A stretch of 64,000 nt of DNA from Erigeron canadensis (taxonomy: Eukaryota > Streptophyta > Magnoliopsida > Asterales > Asteraceae): positions 13,454,001 to 13,518,000 of the forward strand of contig NC_057764.1 of assembly GCF_010389155.1 (NCBI RefSeq). The letters are read 5' to 3'. Below are positions 34,223 to 45,873 of the stretch, piece by piece. The notes below the pieces were generated by a model, which did not search any database, was not told the DNA's origin, and was given only the letters and a program-made list of their open reading frames with translations. The position numbers were made by a program, and so were the translations under genes. Every line of letters begins with the position of its first letter. Position 1 is the first letter of the stretch.

Positions 34223-37031
34223 TTAGTTTCTCAAGGGACCCCTAGCCTTGTTGGATTTGGGTCTTTCATTTTCCTTATCAGAGACCATATCAGCCCAGTA
34301 ACCACCACTAGGGACCCATGCTTTAATTAGTTTAGCAGTTGAACTGCTGGAGGGTCCTTTTCTGGGAGAAGTCCGTGAACTTCTTCTTTCACTGGGTTGA
34401 CGACTAGGGGAACCACTAGGTCTCCTAGTATTAGGCAACCTCTGGTCATTATCCCTCAAATCCTTTTGAAGTCTAGACATTCTCTCAGGAGACGATGAGG
34501 ATAATCTCCTAGGACTATGTCTTTGAAAACGGTCAACTGGATTAGACTGTACATTTGAGATAATCCTGTCATAATAAGCAAGGTCTGACATTGTTTTTGG
34601 TGGAGACTTAGATCTCCAGTTACTTGATTGACTCGACCCACTAGAACCTTCTCTAAAAGAGACACTTCTAGGCTTATTATCCTTAGTTTCACAGTCCTTT
34701 TCTAATTTTTTAAAGCTTTTATAATTCTGCACTGCTAAACTATTAGGATTTCTCTTTATATACTCTTCATAATATTTATCTTTATAATCTTTCATTGAAA
34801 TGCCCTTCGATGAACTAGACTTTTCACTGGACTCCATACTGCCTCTAGATTTTTCTGGTGATATCCTAAACTTATTCTTCTTATAAGGACAACAACTTGA
34901 CACGTGACCTATCTCACGACATTTAAAACATGACCTTTTAGAAGTCTTCTTTGATGTATCACCATGAACAATCTCAGGTACAGGAACCCCATGACCCCTT
35001 AATTCATCAATATATTCAAGAGTAGTATATGCTTCTTCCCAAGTATTAGGATCTTTAATAGGATCATCATTTCTTTTCACAGTCTGAATCTCGGGACCAC
35101 GACCAACAGATAACATTTCTTTAAGTTTTCATTCATCAAATTGTTCTGGTGTTTCAGATTGTACACTTTGACCTTCTGGGTCCATTGTGGAAGTTTGAAC
35201 AAAACCCTTTTTGAAAATTTTATCTTTAAACTCTTTACATGGTTTTGGCAAGTTATCAGATTTTATTGGTTCTTCAAGACTCCAAATTTGTTCAATGTTT
35301 TTCGGATATTTACCATTTAAATCTGATTCCTTTGCTGAGAACACTTTGCCATTACCTTTTAAAGTATAATAGACAATAGTTTCAATTCAACTTCCTTTTC
35401 AACACCTTTTAATTTGTTATCTGTTGTTGATTTGACTTCACTTGGGTCTGAGTGAGCCTTAGGTGCACTAGTCTTGTTCTTAGATTCCTCTGACTTACAT
35501 GTCTCAGGAATAGGAACATCACTACATTTAGTCTCAGAAGGGGTAGTCTTGGGCACATTTTCAGATTTAGTTTTATTTGATTCTTCTAAGGTCAGGTTCT
35601 GAAAACTGTCGTAATTGTGACTAAATGGTGGAGGCACATCATTGTATCTCTGGACAAAACTAGGTTGTTCACCTTTAGACTTAGCATCTCTAAGGTGACC
35701 CATCATGGTTCCTATGTCTCTCATTTGATTTAATTTCCCACTTAGTTCAACAATTTGTACCCTAGAATCTGCTAATTCCTTGTCCTTATTAGCACTTTCT
35801 TTAACTACCCATTCAAAATTAGCATTCAGCACCTGCTTTCTGCCTAGTAACTGTGCCGTCAATTACCTTCCTTCCAGTTCTATCAGTGAAACGCTGAACT
35901 CTCAATGTCAACATAGCCAATTACCAGTTCGGGTCCATTTCTTCCAGATCGTCTGGATCAACTTGCTTGTAATCCTCCCTAACCAGTTCAGGATCAGCCA
36001 GTTTTCCTCCAATTAGCTTTTCATGAGCCGACACAAAAGAAGCGACCATGCCCAGATGTCCCTCTGAAGATGTTATGCTCATCGGCATACCTGTTAAACC
36101 CAAGCTTGGAGAACTACTATTCTAATTTACCATTATGCACACAAATCGCTGATTCCGGAGAACTTACATACAACAAGTTGTCAGAATCCATTGTCCTTTT
36201 CATTTTCTCATCATCTCCACTGTAGAAGGTTGTAATCCATCCACTTGAAGATCTTGAGGAAGGAATGCTTGCCTTGCTATGATAGAGTTCAGGACGCTGA
36301 ACAAAATCACTGCTGCCTGCTTCCTTCGACTTTCTTTTCATATTTTGGCTTCTCAACTTTCGAATAATCTGTTCCAGAGTCCACTTACTGAAGTCGGGAT
36401 TTTGTTGGATATAAGTGATAAATCTTTCCCATTTGATAGGAAGTGCTTCCAACAACTTCTCGATCACGTCTCTAGAATCCGGATTGTACCCAAAGTAGGC
36501 AAGCTCAACCAGCAGATAACTGTAACGAACCAGTGTCTCATCAAGAGTTTCATCTTTGAAGCTAGTCAACACATAATACTGCTTCTTCAACAAGTCTTTC
36601 CTACTCTTCTTGAGATCGTCGTCACCTTCACAATGCTCTTTGAGTGCATCCCATAAGCCTTTTGTTGTATCATACTTTTCAAACAGATGCAGAACTTCCC
36701 CTTGGAGAGACATTCGAAGCGAGCCCAATGCCTTTCTTTCGGCTTCATAGTCTTTCTTCTTATCGACGTCCATTTGCTCATATGAAGCAAGCCTAGCACT
36801 GCTCGAACTTGAAGTATCACCTGGTACTGTTGGAGGAGTATAACCCTTAGTAATACACAACCACATCCTCACATCCATCAGCCTACAGTATGCCTCGAAT
36901 CTGCCATTCCAGTTGAAGTATCTGTCAAGGCTCATCAACTTTGGTGGTGAATTGGCCTTTCCGGTTTCATGATCCATTAGAATCATTTGATTTAGCAATG
37001 TCTGATAATTTGCGGGTAACTGTGACATCAT
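34223..37031 (-). pseudogene. Copia D gag (several frames)
   Basis: Gag forms the particle and binds RNA. The likely start is MMSQLPANYQTLLNQ at 37031; an upstream in-frame ATG at 37100 adds 23 residues of leader. The first 300 codons hold the UBN2-type capsid domain (YFNWNGRFEAYCRLMDVRMW, LWDALKEHCEGDDDL, SFKDETLDETLVRYSYLL, FGYNPDSRDVIEKLLEALP). 35921-36103 continues with YKQVDPDDLEEMDPNW, 35359-35862 is Ser/Lys-rich and helical, and 34223-35116 holds one CCHC knuckle (CFKCREIGHVSSCC) and an Arg/Ser-rich tail. Stops or shifts near 36117, 35920, 35359 and 35120. The knuckle is intact. Confidence 0.85.
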
Positions 37032-37072
37032 TTTCCTAAAGCTAGTAAAGTTCACGAACTGCTTAAAAATAA

Positions 37073-37280
37073 ACGAGGTCGTAAAGTTCACGAGGTCCAA
37101 GAATACAAGGTCGCAATTAGAACTTGAGGTCGTAATTGAACTATGAGGTCGTAATTGAGCTCACGAGGTCGCAAATGAAATACGAGCTCGCAATTGAGCT
37201 GGCGAGGTCGTAATTGAACAGCGAGGTCGCAATTAGCTACCCAAGTCGAAATACGAGTTGGATGAGGTAATACAAGCCCG
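37073..37280. repeat. Dyad array in copia D gag leader
   Basis: About ten copies of (A)CGAGGTCGTAA/CGAGGTCGCAA in 200 bp, between the PBS and gag. Same motif as in the family D LTRs and in the leader of its third ORF. Confidence 0.75.
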
Positions 37281-37485
37281 CGAGGTCATAAACGATGCTG
37301 ATCCGATGATTCTCTTGAATTCGAAACCCTAAAAGCCAAAAACACTCTTTCGACGTTTGCAAACACCAAGATATACCTCAAACAAGATTTCCGGTCGTAA
37401 ACTCGTGAAAGAATCACGTCTAAACGACCCTAAATCGATGTTGTCTATCACCAACAAACTATAACCTTCCGGTATGAAACCAAGA

Positions 37486-37498
37486 GGCTCTGATACCA
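37486..37498 (-). other. Copia D primer-binding site (tRNA-iMet)
   Basis: The minus strand reads TGGTATCAGAGCC, complementary to the 3' end of plant initiator tRNA-Met, two bases inside the LTR edge at 37501. Confidence 0.9.
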
Positions 37499-37500
37499 CT

Positions 37501-38040
37501 TGTAAGTCCCCTTGACGCGGATCATTAATAGTTTGATCCCGTTATCCAGAGGTGCAGAATCCCTCTCTATAACGTGGTAATTCACAACAAAAGCCCCTAG
37601 ATCACCTGCTGCCTAGCAGGTCTTCTTCGGGCTAGCGGAACGACCTTTGACCTATTAACCTGCACAAATATGCTTGATAATTCGACAAATATTCGACCCT
37701 AATCTCTGTTAGGGTTCTGGTATTTATAGGAATCACCCAAAAGGCTTCAGCATGTCGGGGTCGTATTTCGAAGCCCAACTCGACTCAATTACAACCTCGT
37801 AAATCCAGCCCAGCCTGTCACTAATACGAGGTCGTATTCCTATTGTCCACCTCCTATTTGACCCTGAAAATATGAGGTCGTATTTCACATAGCAAAATAT
37901 TATTACACATTTAATACTCAAACTTAATCTAGTATTCTATGCATAATACAAAGTTCATTAATGACAATCACATGATAAAGACATATTACAATATAAGCCC
38001 AAACAATCTAGACTGCTATTGACATAGACGTGTACTTACA
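37501..38040 (-). repeat. Copia D 5' LTR (540 bp)
   Basis: On the plus strand TGTAAGTCCCC...GTACTTACA. A second copy is at 39500-40050. Contains three GAGGTCGTATTTC-type dyads (about 37755, 37824, 37871) and TAATCTCTGTTAGGGTTCTGG with a TATTTATAGG TATA-like box near 37720. The PBS on its left shows it is the 5' LTR of the minus-strand element 31862-38040. Confidence 0.88.
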
Positions 38041-38860
38041 AAGTTTTTGGGTCATGTAGTTAATAAGAATGGAATAAAGGTTGATCCCAGCAAGATAGAA
38101 GCGGTGGAGAATTGGAGAAGGCCAGAGACACAAACAGAGATCCGACAGTTCCTCGGATTAGCAGGCTACTACCGACAATTCATCGAAAACTTCTCAAAGA
38201 TCGTACAACTCTTAACGTTGTTGACGCATAAGGATAGAAGTTTTGATTGAGGCGAGAAACAAGAAGAAGCCTTCAAACTATTAAAGGAGAAGTTATGTGA
38301 TGCGCCGATCTTAATTCTTCCCGACGGGTCCGATGACTTTATCATTTATTGTGACGCATCAGGACCAGGCTTAGGATGTGTGTCGATGCATCGAGGAAAA
38401 GTTTTTGCATATGCTTCTTGACAGCTGAAAATCCATGAGAAGAATTACACAACTCACGACTTAGAGTTAGGAGCTATCGTTTTCGCGCTGAAGTGTTGGA
38501 GACATTCCCTATATGGGATGAAGAGTGTGATACACACAGATCATAAGAGCCTTCAACATATCTTTTATCAAAAAGATCTTAATATGCGCCAGAGATGATG
38601 GTTGTAGTTGTTTAGCGACTATGACTGCGAGATCCGTTATCATCCAGGGAAGGCAAACGTGGTAGCTAATGCCTTAAGTAGGAAGGAAAGAGTTAGACCA
38701 AGACGAATTAGAGTTATGAGCATTACCGTACACAACAGTCTGAAGGATAGAGTGATTGGGGCACAAGTAGAAGCAAACAAGAAAGAAAATATTGATAAAG
38801 AAGGGTTAGGAGGTATGGTAGAACAATTTGCTCAAAAAGAAAATGGAGGGTTGTATTTTT
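38041..38860 (+). pseudogene. Gypsy E: RT end and RNase H
   Basis: Begins mid-RT with [40 protein letters not shown], then RNase H with FIIYCDASGPGLGCV, YTTHDLELGAIVFALKCW, SVIHTDHKSLQHIF and IRYHPGKANVVANALSRKE. Active-site Asp, Glu and Asp are present. In-frame stops at 38250, near 38420 and twice near 38600 disable it. Cut on the left by the family D LTR. Confidence 0.88.
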
Positions 38861-39499
38861 GCGATCGATTGTGGATACTAATGTATGGTGGATTAAGAAA
38901 GCTAATAATGGATGAATCACACCAAACAAGATATTCTATTCATCCAGGGATAGATAAGATGTATCAAGATTTACGAGACCTGTTTTTTGTGGCCAGGAAT
39001 GAAAAATGATGTGGCGGTTTATGTGAGCAAGTGTTTAACATGTCTGAAGGTTTAAAGCAGAACACAAGAAACCGGGAGGTCTGCTGAAGCAACCAGAGAT
39101 TCCTGAATGGAAGTGGGAAAGTATTACCATGGACTTTGTTACTACATTACCAAGAACTAGTAGTGGGAAAGATGCGATATGGATTGTTGTAGACCGACTG
39201 ACCAAGTCAACACATTTTATACCCATCCGAGAAGATTATGAGATGGTACAGTATGTGCGACTGTATCTGAAAGACATTGTAGCTAAGCACGACATTCCAG
39301 TATCGATCATATGTGACAGAGATAGCCGATTTACATCACAATTTTGGAAATCAATGCAACGAGCTTTCGGAATGCGAGTAGATATGATTACAACTTATCA
39401 TCCACAAATAGACGGCCAGAGCGAGAGAACGATTCAGACTCTAGAAGACATGCTAAGAGCGTGTGTTATCGACTTTGGAGGAAGTTGGGATACTCACCT
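38860..39499 (+). pseudogene. Gypsy E integrase (truncated)
   Basis: The zinc finger has HPGIDKMYQDLRDL and, after 39000, KCLTCLKV followed by a stop and a shift. The core at 39129-39497 reads TMDFVTTLPRTSSGKD, VDRLTKSTHFIPI, IICDRDSRFTSQFWK and YHPQIDGQSERTIQTLEDM, so D, D and E are present. The frame runs into the family D LTR at 39500 right after GGSWDTHL. The insertion has cut away the C-terminal domain. Confidence 0.9.
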
Positions 39500-40050
39500 T
39501 GTAAGTCCCCTTGACGCGGATCGTTAATAGTTTGATCCCGTTATCCAGAGGTGCAGAATCCCTCTCTATAATGTGGTGATTCACAACGAAAGCCCCAAGA
39601 TCACCAACTATCTCGCAGATCTTCTTCGGGTTAGCGGAACGACCTTTGACCTATTAACCTGCACAAATATGCTTGATAATTCGACAAATGTTCGACCCTA
39701 ATCTCTGTTAGGGTTTTGGTATTTATAGGAAACACCCAAAAGGCTTCAGCACGTCGGGGTCGTATTTCAGAGCCCAGCTCGACTCAATTACCACCTCGTA
39801 ATTGTGCTCTAGCCTCGTATTTGAGCCTGCAAATACGGGGTCGTATTTCCATATGCTACCTCGTAATTGACCTTTCAATTACGAGGTTGTATATTTCCTT
39901 AGCAGAATATCATTATACATTCAACACTCAAAGTTAATTTAGTATTCTATGCATAATACAAAGTTCATTAATGACAATCACATGACAAAGACATATTAGA
40001 ATATAAGCTTAATCAAAGTAGACTGCTATTGACATAGACATGCACTTACA
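39500..40050 (-). repeat. Copia D' 3' LTR (551 bp)
   Basis: Plus strand TGTAAGTCCCC...GCACTTACA, close to 37501-38040. The purine tract on its right shows it is the 3' LTR of another minus-strand element lying to the right. Dyads near 39754, 39836 and 39880. Confidence 0.88.
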
Positions 40051-40064
40051 GACTCCCTCTTGGC
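40051..40064 (-). other. Polypurine tract of copia D'
   Basis: The minus strand reads GCCAAGAGGGAGTC directly before the LTR start TGTAAGTGCATG. Confidence 0.7.
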
Positions 40065-40242
40065 AATAGCTTCTAGACGTTAAAAAAAAAGTCTTTGTCT
40101 TGTCTTTGTCATCAATCTACTTCTTCTGCTAATTTAGCTATAAGAGTAATAACATCAAATTGTACGACCAAATCAATACCCTGGTTAAATCAATCAACAA
40201 CTTGGATAAATGATTTGAGGTGCCTCAAGCTCAACTACTATT

Positions 40243-42064
40243 TTAGCTCTGTAGACATCTGTTCTTGAGCTTGTAGAGTCTATGAAGTAGCCTTGCCAGC
40301 AAGATGGGGCTGGCTAGACTTTCCCTGAGTCTCTGTTCCGAATATGAAACTCCTCCTAACTCTTGAGTAGCTCTGGCAACACCTGGATCTTCATTCTGAT
40401 CATCCTTATTTCCTGCCTTAGCCTGCTCATCACCCTTACAACCTGAGTTTTTCCTCTCAACTAACCATTTGACATAGTTGTCATATAGCTCATGCAACTT
40501 CTCCTCAGGAACCTTAACTCCCTGCTTGAGTCCATCTGCTAGCTTGACAACCTTGCCTTCAACTTCCAGAGACTTATCAGACATCTTGGACACTACCTCC
40601 TCGATCTTGCCCAACCTATCTTCAAGAATTCTATTCTTGTCGGTCACAACTTTCATATCATCAACCATATCTCTGATCAGGCTTCTCATTTCATTAATAG
40701 CCTTATCATGCTGTTCTTTCTGCGCAGACATCTGTTTCTGCAAATCAGCAAGGCTTAGACTAGCCTCTTCAGATCTTTGTGGCTGAGATTGTAAAGTCTC
40801 TGGTAAGTTCACATGACCTCCAGCAGTAGCACGTCTACTTCTCTTTCTCAATGACTGCTCTGGTTCAGACTCTGCATCAGTCTCTTTTGTCCTTCTTCTT
40901 CCTTGAGTGTCAGCCGGAGATCTGGGAATTATCTCAGTAAGTACAAAAGGCTTACTATCTTGTTCTATAACAATACATAGTCATCAATGTCTTGGTCAGA
41001 GTCGGTATCTTCTGGGTCTTGAGCATGTGCATGATACCTCTGCACAATATCACCCTTTGGATCAACCATTTGTTCCAGAATATCATCAACAATCTTTGGA
41101 TTGGCTCCAGCTTGGTCAACCACATCATTTGCAGCTTGTATCACCACTTCAGGCTCTTCTGGTGCGTCTGCCTGCACTACAACATCATGAAGTTGCTCTG
41201 GAAGCTCAACATTCCTTGCAACTTCAACATCCTCTGTCTAAAGCCCTTCATAAGCTGATATGACCTCATCAGCCGGTGCAACGTAGTTAGCATTGATAAC
41301 AGCACCAAATAATGCTACATCCTGAGCATTTGGATCATTCGGGTATCTCTACAGAAACTCATCATAACCGCGTCTGATGATCATGCTTACATGCTTCACC
41401 TCCCTTACTGCAGGTAGATTTGGAAGTCTAGCATTTATGATCATCATCACAAATTAAGGAAATAGTAGAAACCTCCTTTTGCCCGTGGCAGTGATCTGTT
41501 TCCTCATTTCATTGAAGAAGAATTTAGAGAAGCCATATGGCTTGTTAAAAACTAAGCCAACCATCTGTCTGGGCTTCCTGGTTCAACGTATCAAAACCAG
41601 ATTTCTTGTTGCTCAAACTCACATTAATCACGTGAGCCAGATACCTCCACCTGTCGTAAAAACCCTTCTTAAACAGAGTTCTACTACCCAAGTCACCTGC
41701 AAACCCCATCCTTTGAAAAGCACCCTGTATCAAGTCATGACGATAACCTGGTGAGACTTGTAGCACCACCTTCCTACTCAACTGTGCCCAAATGAAGTAT
41801 ATCAATGAGATCTGCAGCAGTGAACTGTATCTGCTGCCCGACAACAATGGTATAAAATATATGTTTGTCTCTAGCACGAACAACATTAGCATTTGCCCAA
41901 AAATCTCTCAAATAATCGAGATATACCACTGGAGAATGAGTCAGTGCATGATGAACTCGTGATCTTCGGAAGACAGCAAATATCTCGTGATAATACTTTG
42001 TGCCTTCCTGATTATCATTGAAGTTCATCACGTAATTATGCGCACCTATGAAATTTCTTGCCAT
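40243..42064 (-). pseudogene. Family D third ORF (broken)
   Basis: Starts MARNFIGAHNYVMNFND at 42064, two bases after a TTAATTACAG splice site. The first domain has EIFAVFRRSRVHHAL, VYLDYLRDFWANANV and FTAADLIDILHLG, and continues in a second frame to about 41545. A middle piece at 40965-41177 (DDILEQMVDPKGDIVQRY) is acidic. The last 200 codons (40243-40851) form a clear coiled coil (LADLQKQMSAQKEQHDKAIN, MRSLIRDMVDDMKVVTDKNR) and end in a Cys/Leu-rich tail. Frames change near 41800, 41540, 41200 and 40900. The N-terminal domain is the same type as in families A and B, here 180 bp from the LTR. No membrane segment is evident. Confidence 0.75.
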
Positions 42065-42129
42065 TTCTGTAATTAATAACAAACCATTAATTACCCAAAA
42101 TGACATCAAAATTTACATGCATAACATAA

Positions 42130-42430
42130 ACAACTAAGATTATCTCTGTAATCTAGTCAAAACATATAAATTATCCCTATAATTTATAATACATACAATT
42201 AACATAAATTATCTCTGTAATTTAGTTAAGATCATTAACTATAATTATCTCTGTAATTAAGTTAACCAATCATAAATTATCTCTGTAATTTACAATTAAA
42301 AACATATAAGTAAATTATCCCGGTAATTTAGTTACACAAAATTAACTCATTTTCAAAATTTATTAACATAAACTTTTGAAAATCTGTTAACAATAACTTA
42401 AATTATCCCTTTAATTAAGTTAAAATAATA
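42130..42430. repeat. AAATTA-TAATTT dyad array
   Basis: About seven units of AAATTATCTCTGTAATTT, 25-50 bp apart, just upstream of the third ORF of copia D'. Each unit is a dyad (AAATTA/TAATTT around TCTCTG). Confidence 0.75.
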
Positions 42431-42479
42431 AATAACCAATTTTCAAATATTTTATAAAAATAAAACTTTTGAAAATCTG

Positions 42480-43220
42480 TTAAGTCAAATACAAGGTCGT
42501 ATCTCTGTACGTGGCCGTATTTCATGGTCAAAATACAATCAACCAAACTCTAAAATACGAGGTCGTATTTTCTAATTTGGCCACGTATTTGTCCAGGTCG
42601 TAAATCGGCATCGTATTCTGGAAGTCAACATAAGTCAAAATCAATTGACATTTGCGAGGTAGTATTTCCGGGCTAGCAAACCCCTAAATACGAGGTCGTC
42701 GCACTGCTCATCTTCCCCAACTCGAAAACACGATTTACCCAATCAAAACTTGTAAAAATTGTATCTATACGTTCGTATTCAAGTGATAAACATACCCCAA
42801 CCCTTAGTTTTACTCAGAAAACATCAAAATCAAAGAACTTAGGAAAAACTTGTTCGAAAATTTCGAACCCTATTTTCTTGATTTTTTTGTTGCATGGTTA
42901 ACTATTGGACGATTAGATTATATACCTAGATTCAGTATTTCACAAGGATGACAAATATATCACTAAAAAACACTCGATCTAATTGTATCTATCAAATCTC
43001 AAACGGGGTAGCAAAGTGGTATTATTGGGGTCGTAATGCTCTAAAATTGATATTTAATATGTGAGGTCGTGTTTGGGTAAATTGGTTTATATACCCACTT
43101 GACCCGAATGGGTCTGGGTCAACCCGGCCCACCAATTACGAGGTCGTATTGATGCAATGCCCAATCGACCAATTGTGAGGTCGTATTCTGCCTTCTTCAA
43201 TTACGAGGTCGTAATCTCAC
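42480..43220. repeat. TACGAGGTCGTA dyad array in third-ORF leader
   Basis: About ten scattered copies of TACGAGGTCGTA-like dyads, for example near 42493, 42557, 42655, 42698, 43030, 43066, 43138 and 43199. The same motif recurs in the family's LTRs and gag leader. Confidence 0.75.
43086..43093 (-). promoter_or_regulatory. TATA box of the family D third ORF
   Basis: The minus strand reads GGGTATATAAACC. Upstream of it is a GC-rich CCGGGTTGACCCAGACCC ... CGGGTC block, much like the one upstream of TATTTAAA in family A. The predicted transcript would run 1.0 kb to the ATG at 42064, probably spliced at 42067. Confidence 0.5.
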
Positions 43221-43575
43221 CTCCTGCACACTTTAAACTTCAATTTTCGTCAAAGTTTCTGAATAATTGATCAACGTTTATTACGAACTTCCTAAAAACA
43301 TGAAAAATTAAAATGACCAAACCTGTAGTCATCAAATATTCATCTTTTCCCTGATCTTCGTCTTAAACTTGAAAAGTTAATAAACTTAAACAAAATTCTT
43401 TAACTTTTCCACGATCAATCTTTCTTAAACAATCTCGAAACGAGCTTTCCCTTACTATACCACATGCAAATAATCTACTTGCAAAATTAATCAGTACCAC
43501 TTGTGACATAACAAACGTATTCATACAATTTCACAAAATATTCATAGTTATAAAATTGATTCTTCATTCTTACAC

Positions 43576-43720
43576 TCCCCCTCAATCTTATGACTGAGAG
43601 TATAACTATGATCAATCAATATAACTACCATCATTCTTATGTACTCCCCCTCAATTTATGACTGAGATACATAACTATGCTGTTATATAGAACAATTAAT
43701 CATTCTTATGTACCCCCCTC
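43576..43720 (-). other. Three purine tracts upstream of the family D third-ORF promoter
   Basis: On the minus strand GAGGGGGAG (43576-43584), GAGGGGGAG (43644-43652) and GAGGGGGG (43713-43720), 60-70 bp apart. Each lies in a related AT-rich unit, so they are a diverged triplication. Confidence 0.7.
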
Positions 43721-43828
43721 AATACATAACTATGATTAATTATCAAAGCAATATTCCTTTATGAAACGTAAATTCTTATAATATAAAATCTCTTTATATT
43801 ATACAAATTTCAAACAGTATTGATTACC

Positions 43829-44835
43829 TGATGCGAAAATGGCAAGGCTCAATGAACTGGTAGGCACCAGTGAACTGGAGAATAGAAATGAACTGAAGGA
43901 AAATGAACTGGTGATGCCATCTGAACAAGCCATGTTGATTCTACCAGTAGTGGCTCATTTTAGACAAGTCTTCACTATACCAGTCCAGTCGCCAGTGATA
44001 ACACTTCTCCAGTGCAAGGGAGTTCCAATGACAATAAGTCGTGACGCGCCAGTAAAGTCCATTGAAGCACTCCAGTGGTACTGAAGCACTCCAGATGAAT
44101 GCTCCAAATTTATATTCCAGTTTCCAAATAATAGAATGGTTCTGAAGTCACGTGTCTGGTAGACCCAATAAGAGAAGGTGGATGACAGCTGTGATAAAGA
44201 CAAAAAGAGGGGCGTGTGATAACGTTATTCCTAACGGTTTGTGGGCCCGGCTGCAAAAGGAATATTTCTAGAAGCTTTATGTGAGCTCTTTCTATTGGTC
44301 CATTTTGTTAGTGGTTGTCCCCACCATGTGCCAGCCTTTTATTTACTTTACTTTCTTATTATTTTTATTATAATTTCGATGATTCCTAGGCAGGTAGTTA
44401 TCTATAAATAGGGGCTCATTTTCCTTGTAAGAACTTAAGTTATATTGAGTTGAATGAAATTAATAGAGCAGCCTCTATTTCTTAAAAATCTTCATTTACA
44501 TTTATAGATCTTTGATCTTGGTGGTTTGGAGTGATCCATTTATCTATAATTGTGGTGGTTCGTCCTTTATCAATTATAGTGGTGAGATCGAAAAATCTTC
44601 AATTCCTTTATCTGTGTTTGCGGTGGCTAGACCTTTATCAAACATAGTGGTGGGTTGGAGTGTTTCCTTTATCCATGGTTCCGGTGGCTTGGCCTTTATG
44701 AATCTTGGTGGTGGATTCTTTTATCTATCATTTTATTTATCGTCTTGTTTTGTTGTTTATTTCATAAAATCCAAAAATACCAAAAATAGTTTTAAAATTC
44801 CGTTGTGCTTAGTTTTTCGCGTGATTTACGCATCA
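43829..44835 (+). repeat. Gypsy C 5' LTR (1007 bp)
   Basis: TGATGCGAAAATGG...TTTACGCATCA, about 95% like 30851-31861 by eye. The PBS follows at once. The five bases before it are TTACC. Contains TATAAATAGGGG near 44403 as TATA box and repeated Rich-T R-U5 units (GATCTTTGATCTTGGTGG, CCTTTATCNAT). Confidence 0.92.
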
Positions 44836-44838
44836 AAT

Positions 44839-44851
44839 TGGTATCAGAGCC
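44839..44851 (+). other. Gypsy C primer-binding site (tRNA-iMet)
   Basis: TGGTATCAGAGCC, three bases after the LTR end at 44835. Confidence 0.93.
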
Positions 44852-44970
44852 AGGTTTGAAAAAAAGTTTCTTAATCTTTTTGCCCGTGGGTTTTGTTGTT
44901 TGGTTGTCTGTTGTTTAGATCTGTTATTGTTGAGTTTGATTGTTAAGTATTAAGGGCTTATAGAAAAAAT

Positions 44971-45870
44971 GTGACATTAGAAGAAGCTCATAATGCTAGG
45001 AGAGATAGGCAGATTGAAGATCTACAAGAAACAATTGGTAGGGTTGTTAATCTGTTAGAAGATGGTGGTTTAAGGTTCAATAGGGAACGTGTTGTAGGTG
45101 AAAGGGATGATGAATCTCCAGATCCTAGTGATAGATCTGATAGTATTCATAGATCCTCTAGTGATTCTGATGATGGGTCTAATCAGTCTAGAAGAAGGCA
45201 TAGGAGACATAAGGATGATACTAAAGATATTAAAATAGATCACCAGATTTTATTGGTTTATCAAATCCTGAAGATTATTTTGAATGGGTTCAGGTGATGG
45301 ATAGAATAATGGAGATAAAAGGGTATGATGATAAGAAAAGTTTTAAGGTTTCCATTATTAGGTTGAAAAAGTATGCTTCATCCTGGTATGATAATATGAA
45401 AGATGAAAGAAATTATAAAGGGAAAAGCAGAATCAAGACCTGGTCCAAACTAAAGGAAGTTATGCAGAAGAGATTTGTTCCTCAGTCGTACAAGCAAGAT
45501 CAATATCTTCAGATGAACAATCTGAAGCAAGGCTCAAAAGAAGTTGTGGAGTATATCAGGGAATTCGAGCAACTGAAGACTCGAACTGGTGTGAAAGAAG
45601 CTAAAGAACATACTATTGCCAGATTCCTTGGTGGGTTGAATGCATCTATTACTGAGAAGATAGAATTGCAGCCCATCTGGACATATGAAGGTGCTTGCAA
45701 ATTGGCTCTCTAGATTGAGAAGCAACTGAAGAAGAAGGTCCAGTACAAGCCATTTACTAAGACTTCTTCCAGTTCTAGTCAACCAGTTAGTCAACCAGTT
45801 CTGAAGCCCAGTACAACTGGTCAACAGTCCTTCAGAGGCAAAGAAAAGGAAACGGGAGGATTCAAGGAGC
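44971..45870 (+). pseudogene. Gypsy C gag (frameshifted)
   Basis: MTLEEAHNARRDRQIEDLQ opens a charged N-terminus with an Arg/Asp/Ser-rich region. After a shift near 45240 the capsid domain continues at 45294-45713 (VSIIRLKKYASSWYDNMKDE, KEVMQKRFVPQSYKQDQYLQ, LKQGSKEVVEYIREFEQL, RFLGGLNASITEKIEL), the standard retrotransposon gag domain. It stops at 45713 (LAL-stop); a Ser/Gln-rich linker follows in frame. Confidence 0.85.
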
Positions 45871-45873
45871 CAG

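Noticed and set aside
37501..40050. One short LTR element with a gypsy-derived interior
   Set aside because: PBS and PPT positions show the two LTRs belong to different elements facing outward.
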